The notes under the pieces were generated by a model. That model did not search any database, was not told where the DNA came from, and saw only the letters and a list, made by a program, of their open reading frames with translations. This document shows, piece after piece, positions 1-10,600 of a stretch of DNA of 64,000 nucleotides. This DNA comes from Gorsachius magnificus. Taxonomy: Eukaryota; Chordata; Aves; Pelecaniformes; Ardeidae. The position numbers and the translations under genes are program-made. Location: positions 70,156,612 to 70,220,611 of the forward strand of contig CM067084.1 of NCBI GenBank assembly GCA_034008185.1. The letters run 5' to 3'. Within the stretch, counting starts at the first letter, position 1; each line of letters starts with the position of its first letter.

Positions 1-1497
1 CTAAATATCATGCCATGACCTAAATATCATTCTTAGTCTTTCTCTGCTTAATTTCTTTACTATGTGACAGGGAAATCTGTGGATTCATTGCTTCAGAAAG
101 ATTGTTTTGCTTGATCAGGTTTGATTTGATATGTTCTTTGGTTTGTTCGGTATACCTTTGTCATGGTGCTGTATTACAAAATGTGTCAGATCTGCCCTCC
201 GAAGCCTGCGCTTTTGTTATACAGCATGCTTATCATGTTTCCTCTAATTTTATCTTTGTAAAATAATCTTTCACTCTTTTTAAGACACTCTTTTTGAGAG
301 AGTACTGCTATCACTCTACAATTAATCTTACACCCCCCCTTCCGAACCCCCTTCAGCTCTTTAATAAATGGATTTAGCCATTTGGATTAAGCATAAAGCA
401 GACTAATTCTGCAGCTAGAAATGGATTTAAACTTGTACTTTAATGTTTTGCTGAACCTTGGCCTAAATTAATACATTGGTTAAATCAGAAGTGTTTCCTA
501 ATTAGTATGCAGACACTGGTGAATGAATATTAATTTCTTATTAGCTATTTTTGGATTAAGTTAATAAAATTACCGAGCATTTCATAATGGACTATTTCTA
601 ATATTTTTACTCTTGTGCGCTGCCATCTAACTATGTGAGGGTTTTTTCAGATCTTAAGTTTTCTTTTGCTCCTTAATTGATCAACGCCACATTTCAGAAA
701 TAAACTTGCATTTAGTGTAGGACCCAAATCATACAGTGCTAAATTTTGGCATATAAAGAGTTTGAGAAAATAAATCCTCCACTTATCAAGGCTATAAAAG
801 AAACCTTGACTGACCTTTAAATATAATGTCATAATCATGACTGTATAGCGTAGAACACCATATAGGGTTTCAGGTGAAATAACTTAATTTACGTTAAAAC
901 AGTTTAGGACATTGGAACAAATCTGTTCCCTTTGGTTCCAACAAACCGCATGCTGTAGCAGCTTTGTTAATCTTCCAATCTATGTAAGGCACACCACAGT
1001 TTAAATCTTTGCGAGGGATAGGTACACATACACAAACAATAAAATGATTGTACGAATTAGGTGAAAAAGGTTTTATAATGTGGATTTGTTAGGATTACCT
1101 TCTTTCAAGGGCTGAGCTGCCTGTGCAGTGGGAGCGCAGTGGGAAATGTAATACGGTTTGGCTGGTGGGTCTTGTTCTCTCCCCTGCTCCCCCCCCTTTT
1201 TTCTTCAGTTCCCAGCCCGAAACCTGAAGCTTTCCCAAATCCATGTGCAATCCACAGGGATACTTTGCTGGGAGTCAGTTAGCCTTCCAGTGAAACGTGG
1301 CTGGTCTGGGGTACCGACATCTGTGGCCGTGACCTCCCTGTGAACCCTCTAACAAGTCTATTGCTGTTTTTCTGCATTTAATTCAATATACATGGCAAAG
1401 ATTCACTAATTGCATTTGCTGGGCTGTGCTACCTTTAAAACATTGCTTTTACAATGTCTTTTCCCCTCATCCACTGTTTTTTTCCCCTTTTCTGCAG
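1..1497. other. Non-coding upstream stretch, no gene seen
   Basis: No exon with good splice signals or long open frame was found. Positions 360-600 are AT-rich with several TAAT-type cores (for example CTAATTAG near 498-505), a texture common in conserved vertebrate regulatory DNA, but nothing proves function. The final 60 bases contain a long pyrimidine tract ending in TTTTCTGCAG, a strong 3' splice site for the candidate exon that follows. The stretch is therefore probably an intron of that gene, at least near its end. Confidence 0.5.
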
Positions 1498-1935
1498 TAT
1501 CTGGAGAGTATCAAACTGATAGTTGCAAACTGTGTGCGAGCTTTAGAAATCCAGACATTTGGAGTATTGCTCGGCTTTAATGGCGAGAATAAGTAAGTTA
1601 TTGAGAGATATTCAAGACAACTGGAGTCCTAATGACGTCAGGCCTGAAAAAATTACTTTTCTATCACTAGAACATTTAATTTCTGAAAATGAAATTATGC
1701 ATCATTTCCAGATTTGTAATAAAATAATTAGTGCCTGCACTTTCTCATTATCGACTGGTTTGCTCCAATTTCTTTATATGAAAGGGGCTTTGTCATTTAG
1801 TGAGGAATCATATTATAGTCAAGTTTTACACATTTTATTGTCTCGACTTCAGCTCCAAGAATTACATGTCTACTTGGGAAGTGAATTCACAGCACCACAG
1901 AGGCTGGCAAGCTTCCAGATTTTAATTGCTTACCA
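1498..1935 (+). CDS. Candidate internal exon of an unidentified protein (frame conflict inside)
   Basis: A strong acceptor (pyrimidine tract then CTGCAG, ending 1497) is followed by two open frames. Frame A runs from 1498 for 32 codons (YLESIKLIVANCVRALE...) and meets a TAA at 1594-1596; a consensus donor GTAAGT lies at 1593. Frame C is open from 1547, just after a TAG at 1544-1546, to a TGA at 1937-1939. It encodes about 129 residues of mixed helical, cytosolic character (motifs WSPNDVRPEK, FQICNKIISACTF, LASFQILIAYQ). A donor GTGAGG at 1936 leaves two bases over. The two frames would join smoothly if one base between about 1545 and 1590 were extra. Either end (1592 or 1935) is phase-compatible with the next candidate exon at 2736. 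I do not recognise the family; the leucine-rich helical look suggests an ARM/HEAT-like repeat protein, and the meiotic protein MEI1 is only a guess to test. No signal peptide or membrane segment is visible. Confidence 0.5.
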
Positions 1936-2735
1936 GTGAGGTTCAGGGCAGACTGTTCTTCCTAGGGTGGGAAAATGAAAAAGAAACAAACCTCAGTTGT
2001 GCTAAAGAAAAATGAAAATCACCTTCTTGAAAAGAGTATTCGCTGATATGTGAAACAAAGAACTGCATCATAGTTATAATTGCATAGTGGGCTCTGGGGC
2101 TGAATTACCAAAATTGGGGAACTAAGCAAAGTTGGAGCTGTGACGGTATTTAGCCAAGTCTTACGACATTTTGTAACTAACTTCTTTTAGGCAGACTGAG
2201 GTAGCTGACGGGGAAAAAAAGGGACTTAAGATCAAAACACATGGAGAGGTTGAGAGGAAGGATAGGCTAAAAAGCTGTATAGTAGCAAACCAGAGAAGTA
2301 GCCCTGAACATGTCAGCTGCAATGTAAAGGTACTGCACAAGGAGGTAGAGCGATGAGATCCTGTTACTGAGAGCCAAGAAATCTGGATTTCGATCTCTGG
2401 CTCCACCAAAGGCTCCTCTCAGGGCCTGGCATGCCTCGTTTCTGGTGTGATCTGTCTGCAAAGAAGGAATATTTTTCTACCTTTTGCCTAAAGATCTCTT
2501 CCTCTCCTTCTTCTAAAGAAGTATTTTCCATTGTATAACTTCATATAATTGCATTCATGTCTCCATCTTGTAGTGTGCAATCATCATGATACCAAAAAAG
2601 TAGAGAGAATAACAGAGAGTAAAGGACTGGTGAAGGATAAATACCTGAAGTGAAATAGTAACTGTAAGTGTAGGAAGTTCTTTGCAATTTATTGCCATCA
2701 AGCTGTCTAGAAAACATGTTATTTATTGGATACAG
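1936..2735 (+). other. Probable intron between the two candidate exons
   Basis: It opens with GTGAGG and closes with a short T-rich stretch and TACAG (2731-2735); a second AG at 2743-2744 keeps the same phase. It contains a MIR-like relic (about 2365-2500). The small minus-strand open frames here have no splice or start support. Confidence 0.4.
2365..2500 (+). repeat. MIR-like SINE relic
   Basis: The stretch holds, in order, GAGAGCCAAGAAATCTGGAT, a GATCTCTGGCTCCACC segment, a GGCCTGGCATGCCTCGTTT segment and GTCTGCAAAGAAGGAAT. These are in the order and rough spacing of the tRNA-derived head and core of MIR, which reads as a sentence of 'gagccaggaatcctgg', 'ggctctgcca', 'gtgcctcagttt' and 'ctgtaaaatgggga'. 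Divergence is high, so the call is by eye from remembered family pattern. MIR copies are old and scarce in birds. Confidence 0.5.
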
Positions 2736-2970
2736 CTTCAAAAGGGATCATTGGTGCTTTGGGGAGGAGGACGATGTTGTGTTTCACCTGCTGACACTAC
2801 TGCAGCAGCTACATGAGACTGCAAAAGGGAGAAAAAAGGAAAGTGTTGAACAGGCTCAAGTCTGGGCTTTTATAGAAGGAGTGATTCCCAAAGTGAAGCA
2901 GTTAATAGGTGATAAAGTTGATTCTGTGTTTGCTACAAAAGTGGGTAGAGAACTAGTGAAGCTCTACTAG
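2736..2970 (+). CDS. Candidate terminal exon of the same unidentified protein
   Basis: An acceptor TTATTTATTGGATACAG ends at 2735 (alternative AG at 2743-2744). One leftover base completes the codon begun in the previous exon, then about 77 codons run to a TAG at 2968-2970. The peptide begins FKRDHWCFGEEDDVVFHLLT and continues through LLQQLHETAKGRKKE and VWAFIEGVIPKVKQLIGD to end RELVKLY. It is rich in charged and leucine residues with no membrane segment, as in soluble helical proteins. No AATAAA appears in the first tens of bases downstream, so the mRNA end is not located. No domain was recognised. Phase agreement with the upstream exon and the plausible amino-acid composition are the main support. 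A chance open frame remains possible. Confidence 0.45.
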
Positions 2971-3083
2971 GAAGGATCTTTATTGCACTTTGAATGAATA
3001 GATGAAAAATAATGTGCTTGAATTTGGATATGATCAGCTTGGGAGATTGTGGAGGAGGTGCGATGCGGTAATCAACGGCTGTA

Positions 3084-3117
3084 GGGGGGAAGGGGGCAGG
3101 ATTGGAGGGGGGGGGGG
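3084..3117 (+). repeat. G-run cluster, putative G-quadruplex
   Basis: Runs of 6 G (3084-3089), 5 G (3092-3096) and 11 G (3107-3117) lie within 34 bases, with loops of 2 and 10 bases. The 11-G run can supply two tracts, so the four-tract pattern for an intramolecular G-quadruplex is met on the + strand. Length at the 11-G run is likely to vary between individuals or to be misread in sequencing. Confidence 0.65.
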
Positions 3118-3544
3118 TTTGTTCGGACTGTTTACTGGAGAGGACAACCTGACATCTGGTTGTCTTCTAATGAAACTCAGAGCCTCAACTTCATTGCCTC
3201 TCCTGAGCTTTCCTTTTACACCTGTTAGTTGGCTTGTACTAACATTTGAGCAACCCCTGTATTTTTCATTCTTCTTTCCGTTGCCAGCCTGGTAAATGAC
3301 AGAAAAGAGATCAGTATGGTTTAGCTGAGGGAAAAATATTTCTGTGCAGTGCAACATGGGCTCTAAAATGTATTCACCAAACAAGAGGAAACATGCTGCT
3401 TACGTGACTTAAGATCTCTTTATCTGTCAACAATTACGTGCTCCAATAAGTACTGTTTAATCTCAAGATACTAATAATACATGCACTAAAAAGAGCTCCA
3501 GTTACATTTGTACGATCCAAAACTTTATAAGCCTTGCTATTCAT

Positions 3545-3608
3545 TCACTAATGTTCACACTCACCAATGTTCATGCTCGTTAAATGTAACACTCATTAAA
3601 AATGTATA
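3545..3608 (+). repeat. Degenerate 16-base tandem repeat, four units
   Basis: Successive 16-mers at 3545, 3561, 3577 and 3593 share the pattern TCAC/TTAATGTTCACAC-like. The first two differ at only a few positions (TCACTAATGTTCACAC against TCACCAATGTTCATGC); the last two are more diverged. Confidence 0.5.
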
Positions 3609-4848
3609 ATCCATATTCATAATTTTAGTTATCCACACTAAATCAGATTAATAGATCACCGTACAATTTTACATTCTTTTTACGACTTAATGGAAATGAT
3701 CCATTATTCAAATACTGAGCATTGCCCATCTGCACTCTTTATTTTTTTTGTCCAGCTGAGTCACCCATTAATGAGTGACAAAAACAGTAATGTTGACAAA
3801 TGTATTTGGAGATCTTCAAGATGTTGTTGCCAAGACCCTTTGCAGGGCTTGGTCAGCCTTCTGAGTCACTACTCTCTGCTTCTGGCATCCCCGGGTGGGG
3901 TACTCCTGTACTGGCAATGCCTCTGAAGGATGGGATCTCTGTGATTGGATTAATGGATTCCTTTATTATGTCTGATGGTTTGTCATATTTCTCATTTTAA
4001 TCCCTTTTTTAAAAAGGGCCTCATGTCTTGGTAGTTTCTTTCCCATGAGAGGAAAACACTTCATTGAAGGGAATTTTTTGGTAAATATCTTTCTTTCTTG
4101 CCAATACTGCCATACCACATAGCATTGTCACGTATTTTAAAATTCTGTGTATCTGGGATAGGCAGGACATTGTCTGTGATTCTATTCCGGTTTGTGGTTT
4201 CTGAGAACACTAGGGAGGCAAAAGACAACATGATATTGTACTTAAGTTCAGTATTAATCACAATGATAACTAACTATAAGCATATCCCTCACTGATTTGT
4301 TTCATCTGGGTTTAGCTCAAGCAAAACCTTCACTCAAAGAGATTTCTTCCTCAGGATTTCCCTTCCTGCTTCTGTTATTAATTCTAATTGTTTTTGTCTT
4401 GAGCAGCATCTCCAGAGGAGGTGGTAGCTGAAAACCAGTGTGTAGCAGGCAGTCCTTAGAGGACAGCCTCTGTGCCCCAGACCTGTCACCACAGGGCTTG
4501 GGAATAGGGTCCAAAACCTTCTAAAAGTGTTAGCAGCTTCACAGCCACTGTTAATGCTAAATGATGCAATTGGAGGAGAAACTCTTGGCAATCTATTGTC
4601 CTATTCATACCCAGCAGTGCATTAGCAGATATACAGGGTACCTCAACTCCTGAGAGTTTATGCCACTTAGTGCACAGGGATGAGCAATGCTAACCAGACC
4701 TAAGACTTTCACAAAAATGCTAAGGGAGAGGAGTGAAAAAGGGGTGGGGGAAAGGTAAGTCTGGGTCCACTCATTGCAAAAAAAATTACTTTCCAGCACC
4801 TGTGAAGACTTGTACAACTCATGATGAATTTTCTCTGTCTGTAGTGTT

Positions 4849-4861
4849 TGTGTGTGTGTGT
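4849..4861 (+). repeat. (TG)n microsatellite, short
   Basis: An uninterrupted TG alternation of about six units. Confidence 0.8.
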
Positions 4862-7075
4862 AATTCCTTTGGCGAAGGACTGCTAGGTTGTACACATAAT
4901 ATGTTCTTTCAGAAATACCATCTAGTAAATCCAGCATGTTCCCTTTTATTCTTTTGTCCTCCTTTACCTTTCATTTTGCCTCTGCACTTCATTCTGTTTG
5001 TACTTACCCAAGGGCTGCGTGTCGAGACAGGGAAGCTGGGCAGGTGAAGTTCTGGGGGGACAACAGGGACACGTTTGGCTTCTGGCATTCCCTCACTCAG
5101 CCAGTGCCCAGGAGTGCTCCCAGAAGTGGTGTAGTGCCCTCCTGAACCTGCTTCCCACTGGGCTGGCAGTCTCAGTTGGCCATGCACAGAGCCAGATCTT
5201 CAGTTTTTGAAACCTGCTCTTTTCCTCCCAGTTTCCCTTTTTCTTTCTGCCTTGTTTCCCACGTCTGCCCTCTGCCTTCTCTCCCAAGCTGCCTCCTGAG
5301 GGCTGCTGTTAAGAGAAGTGGGTGCAAGCTGGGCTTGCCGGCTGTGAAAAGTTTTCACAGAAGAACCTTGTAGGAAGATGAAAAGTGAGAATTGTTCTCT
5401 TTTTCCTCAATAAACACTTGAAAAAAGCAGCTTTGACAATGAAATAAACCTTCAGAAGTGATACTAGAAGTAAAACTGGGAATTTTGCACAGTGTGGAAG
5501 GCATCTCAGGCAATGTGTTTTAATTACAGTTACAGGAAAGCAAACAAAGAAACCCATGAAGTCCACAGTTTTTTGATTCGATAATAGTAGCTTTGTGAAC
5601 TGCTGAGAGAGGTGTTGCCATGCTGGGAAATCATCAGGTTCCCCCATGCTTGCCCTACATCTGTAAGGCAAAACCAACTCCACTTCATGCATTTATCTAA
5701 AGCTTACTCGCTGCTGCTGTAAGCCTCTTCACAAACCAAGAGTGGATCTGAATTACTGATCACTGAAAAGTGAGGTACTTTAATAACAGAAAAATAAAAA
5801 AACCCCAGATATAGATCCTATATCAATATTCTAAACATTAATCAAACATACTTCATACATATCCTTCCCTAATCATGCATTTAGCAGCATATTTTTTCTG
5901 TGTGGGTCCAGTGATGCAGTGAGTTGGGTTTGTTTGCATATGGTGCAATATTTGATTTCACTTGCATGTTTCCAGCTCAGGAAAAAGTGATCGGATAACC
6001 TGTACAGATAGGATATGAGTTCTGTCCTGTAGCTAAAACATGATGAGCCAATTTGTACTGACCTTTCAAAGTGTTTGGACAGGCTCTTACATTATGAACA
6101 TTTTCTTTTGATGTTTGGTGGTTCGCTGAGATTACTATTTGCATTTCCTATTCTCATCTCCCTGACTGCTCAGCCTTCGTATTTCCTTCCCAAATATATC
6201 TCGTCTGTATGTCTTTGTGTCCTTTTCGATGTCTTTTTTTCCCTGTCCTTTCTAATTTGAATTAATTTATTCTCTCTCAGCATCAAATAACCTCACCCGC
6301 ATCCTTACCCTGACTGTGTAAAGCCTTTCAGGAGCAATCCTCCTCTGAGACCCCCTAATGTCAGGAATGAAACAAAACAACAGAAGAAAGAGCCCAAATT
6401 AATGATAAATGCATCTTTCCAAGTTCCAGTATTTAGCCTGCGTTGTTTCACTGGGGTTGCGTGCTTTGTTCGTACAGTAGAGACACCTCCTTGGAGAACT
6501 TGCAGGCTGAAAAGCACCACTGGAGAAAGCAATCAGTTAAAGAGGTTACCATGTACAAGCACAGTATGTTGGACAAAAAAGGCCCCTTCTAGAAAAGAAA
6601 GACTTTTTTATTGTGTAAATGGCAGTAGTGGGTCTTTAGCAGGGACGTGAGCAATGAGAAATCTGTAAAGGAATCACTTGCTTAAGAGAGCTTCTCATGT
6701 GTAAGGGGCATGGGAAGGAGGGGAGGGAAGACACGCTGTTGGTGGAGGAGGGAGGCAGGAGGGCGATTTCATGAGGGATCAGGATGGTTTCCTGGACTTT
6801 CTGCTCCAAGTTCAATGGAGCTTGCAACTGAACGAAGAATTTCAGATGACAGTCTGGCCTTTTCAAAAGATGAAGGGGTTTGTATCCTCCTTAAATATTT
6901 AAAGAACACATGGAGCACTTTGAAAAGACTAAAGCATCAAACTAGGCAATTAAAAGAGAGAAGATTCTGCTGAGACCTTGTTTTTGAAGATGTACTGGAG
7001 AGGTAAAAAAGCAGGCTGGTCCAAGTGCTTAGCACAGAAGATAGCAGATAGTAATCGCTTAAGCAAATGTGTGTT

Positions 7076-7679
7076 TGTCCTGGTTTCAGCTGGGGTAGAG
7101 TTAATTGGTTTTTTTCCATAGTAGCTACTATGGGCCTATGTTTTGGATTTGTGCTGGAAACAGTGTTGATAGCACAGGGATGTTTTCATTCCTGCTGAGC
7201 AGGGCTGACACAGAGCCAAAGCCTTTTCTGCTCCTCGCCCCACCCCACCAGCCAGGAGTCTGGGGGAGCACAAGAAGCTGGGAGGGGACATGACCAGGAC
7301 AGCTGACCCCAACTGACCAAAGGGATATCCCACACCATATGACTTCATGCTCAGCATGTAAAGCTGGGGGAAGAAGGAGGAAGTGGGGGACATTTTGAGT
7401 GATGGCATTTGTCTTCCCAAGTCACCGTTAGCGTGATGGAGCCCTGCTGTCCTGGGGATGGCTGAGCACCTGCCTGCTGATGGGAAGCAGGGAATGAATT
7501 CCTTGGCTTGCTTAGCTTGTGTTTGTGGCTTTTGCTTTACCCATTAAACTGTCTTTATCTCAACCCACGATTTTTTCTCACTTTTACCCTTCCAATTCTC
7601 TCTCCCCCATCCCACTGGGAGGGGAGTGAGTGAGTGGCTGTGTGGGGCTTAGTTGCCAGCTGGGGTTAAACCATGGACA
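7076..7679 (+). mobile_element. Solo LTR of an avian endogenous retrovirus, ERVL-like, with target-site duplication
   Basis: The element opens TGTCCTGGTTTCAGCTGGGG and closes ...GGTTAAACCATGGACA, so the ends are the inverted pair TGTCC/GGACA with the TG...CA termini typical of retroviral LTRs. The same five bases GTGTT stand immediately before (7071-7075) and after (7680-7684), a 5-base target duplication as made by class III (ERVL-like) integrases. A polyadenylation signal ATTAAA lies at 7543-7548, about 135 bases from the 3' end, placing the R/U5 part there. The 604-base length suits one LTR. No internal viral coding sequence is present on either side, so this is a solo LTR left by recombination between two LTRs. 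The opening sequence is one I know as a common interspersed LTR in birds; the exact family name was not checked. Small open frames inside are not genes. Confidence 0.9.
7543..7548 (+). promoter_or_regulatory. Polyadenylation signal ATTAAA of the LTR
   Basis: ATTAAA sits after a GTTTGTGGCTTTTGC stretch and is followed within about 15-40 bases by T-rich sequence (TTTTTTCTCACTTTT), the usual order of signal and downstream element in an LTR. Confidence 0.6.
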
Positions 7680-10600
7680 GTGTTGTAAAAAAAAAAAGTG
7701 AGCAATGCAAAAAAGGTCAGTATTCCCAGTTTGCTGTTGAGAACCTGAGTACAGTTGTACGTGTTTGTATTAGAAATCTGTGCACTTGCATGGCAGTGTG
7801 TAACACCCCTCTGTACTGCTGAAATTAGGAACTTTCCAGCATTGTTCTACTTGGATAAAATTATTCCGTTCAGCCTCTGCCCATCCTGTCACTGAGAACT
7901 GATGGGATATCCCAAGATTTATTGTGCTCTGTAGGTTTTTGAAAACTCACAGATTTTTCCTGGCTGAAAATCTCTCCAGAGGAGATAATTGTAAGATTTA
8001 TCAATAATTGACAACCACCCCCCCACCACTGCCACGAGGATTTTCGTCCTGAATTAGGATATCTTTGATATAGCTAGTGGTACCTGTAACGTGCTTCAGA
8101 GAAGCATAAATGGGAAAGGCATAGGCCATTCAGTAGTGGGTATTCACAATGGAAGAAGTCTGGAAAAATAATTGGCTTCAGAAGACTTTTGATTTGTGAT
8201 TAATTATTCACAGCACAATTTCTCTAGCCCATCTTGGTCTTACACTTTAATCTCTTCAATTTGTCTGGCCTTCATTGGTTTTATTTGTAAGTTCATTAAA
8301 ATTAATCTTTCAGAAAAGAAGTCTGACTTTGAATATAATCTTGCTTGTGCAATGAATGTGGACATTTTGCTTTGTTAGACACCTATATATCTGGGGGAGC
8401 GGCGTGTGGAAGGTGGTCATGTGGATTAGATGAATGTGCCATCAGCTGTCCCCGAGCACAGTATGTCACACAGCTTCCCTTCGACAAGACAACGGAGCAT
8501 CTGGATGGACACGTTCCACGCAGCAGCACCGCCTTCGCCTTGCTGTACAGTTTTTGAAAAAGATAAAAAGCACAACTGCGAATGGCTTTGAGTTATTTGT
8601 AAGTGGACTGCAAGTGCAAAGCCGGGGTACACTTTAGGTGCTGTGTTTGGTTTCTTAGACCTCATTATGTCCCATGTGCTTAGGGCTGGGCTTGCACAGG
8701 CATTTTAATGATCAGAAATTCCTCTGGCAGAGAAAAGGGCAGCTCGTTTCCCTCCCCCTCCCCAGCTACGGGCCACTGAGACCCACATCGTCCCCTGTGC
8801 GGGTGCTCATGTTCGTGCAGCTGTGGGGCAACCAGGGCAGAGTGTGGGGCTGGCCAATGACTTTGGGAAGGGGAGCAGTTTGCAGCTGGATTTTTTTGCA
8901 GCAGTTTCTTGCTCTGGCTGACATCTCTCAATGGGGGTTTTGGTACAAAGATGGGAGCAGTGGCCCGTGGCAGGAAAGCAGGGCTATGGGCAGCCTGCGT
9001 GTCTGCTTCTGAAGGCATCAGCAAGCAGTACTTTATCTACAGAAGTAGGTTAGCATTATGGTTTGTCAGGGGCAGCTGAAAGGATGGATAAGATGGGATG
9101 TTTAAGGACAGTGTTAGTGCTAATGAATTTAGCTACTAATCAGGGTTGATGCATAGTTTAGTAGACTGGTATTTTAATATATTGGTTGACAGAAAAACGT
9201 GAAAAACTGCTTTGGCACTTTTGATATTCTCATTCCTGCATCTCTCTGGTGTATTTGACTGGAAAGTGGCATAGGATCCCGTCTGATTTGGGATTTGCCA
9301 GGTACTCTGTTATAGAGTTATTTCCTTGAGTTTCGTGCGCCTTCTTTTGATCTCTTTACAAGTATTTCTGTACCCATCCGCTGATAATTCTTGATCAGGC
9401 GTCAGTGTTTCATCTGAGCCTTTTTCAGATTTATAATGATGCTCTGCTCATTCATATTCCAGGAGGAGTATCATTTTGTTTTAGTTGCTATGAAATTATT
9501 ACTTTGTTTTTGTCCTCTGGATAGATTTTAAACATGCTTTATGGCTCAGCTTAATATAGTTGAATTCGCTTAGCCCTTTTTGGTGAACAAAATAGTAAGC
9601 CTGAATTAATATTTCTTAGTTAGTAGTCCCTGGTCTTTGCTGATAAAAGTCACTTTGAAAGTGAATCCAACCAAGGTCGCTATAGTGCTAGAGATTCTCA
9701 TTAGGTATTTCTGTCCATAAGACTGTTACAGATGTTCTCCCAGGTTTTCGTGCTGATACTTGGAATGACTGGCAGTGGATGGGGAGCAGGTTGGGGCGTA
9801 AGTCCTCAAAACAACAACAAATCTGCAATTTTGCAGCTGGCCAATATGGAGCAGAAGCAAGGGAAAACAGGGTGGAAGTGTGTAACCAGCATGAAGAGAG
9901 ACGTGGCGCACTGGTGGTCATGCTGTTTAGACACTGGGTTCACAGCCAACCCAGTCAAGGATCAGTTTGCTTCTTGTGTTTCAAATGTTTACTTGGCATA
10001 AGGGAAGAAGTGAAAATGTAATACTTTCAGGGTCCTGTGATAATGAACCTCACTGCAGAGCGCCCTGCTTTAACCCACGACATCTCCGTGGAACATTTCA
10101 GAATTGCAGATAGGCTGACTTTTGGTCTCGCGTCCTAAAATCTGAAAGCAGTGGTGAAAGCCTCACCACTCTGGGGTGATGAAAAGCCCTATGGAGGTAA
10201 GGGGATGTTTTGCAAATGGAAGGAAGAAGTTGGAACTGTGAGAGCTTCTAGTGGCCGGCTGGACCTGGATAGGGGGCAAGTGAGGAATCATAAGGCAATC
10301 TGGGCGGTGTGAGAGGTTTACTTGCAAGACGCAAGACAGTGCTGTGCTGTGTGGTCAGCTGGCTTGGTCGTCTGTTCTGGGAATTTTAAAAGTGGTTTAT
10401 GGAGATGAAGTGGCCAAGCCTGAGGTGAAGTGAATTCCAGTAGCCTTCCTTTTGGGTAGAACTTAAGGGATCTTGGAGAGAAGCATCTGATATCCAATAG
10501 ACAGGTGCCAGCCAGTACTCAATGGCTGTACTGAAAGCAAGCAGCTCATAGCAGTATGTTTTACGGAGGGACAACATGATGTAAAATGCACACATAAAAG

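Larger units (their letters stand above)
2971..7075. other. Non-coding stretch with a G-rich tract and small repeats
   Basis: It holds a G-run cluster (3084-3117), a degenerate 16-base tandem repeat (3545-3608), a short (TG)n at 4849-4861 and a pyrimidine-rich stretch at about 5205-5290. Open frames here are short, overlap on both strands and have no coherent splice sites; I see no gene. Confidence 0.5.

Noticed and set aside
6710..6973. 87-codon + strand frame with a charged C-terminus
   Set aside because: G-rich low-complexity start, no acceptor or promoter, and no recognisable motif.
7105..7420. Short open frames on both strands inside the LTR
   Set aside because: They lie wholly inside a non-coding solo LTR; nothing viral is encoded.
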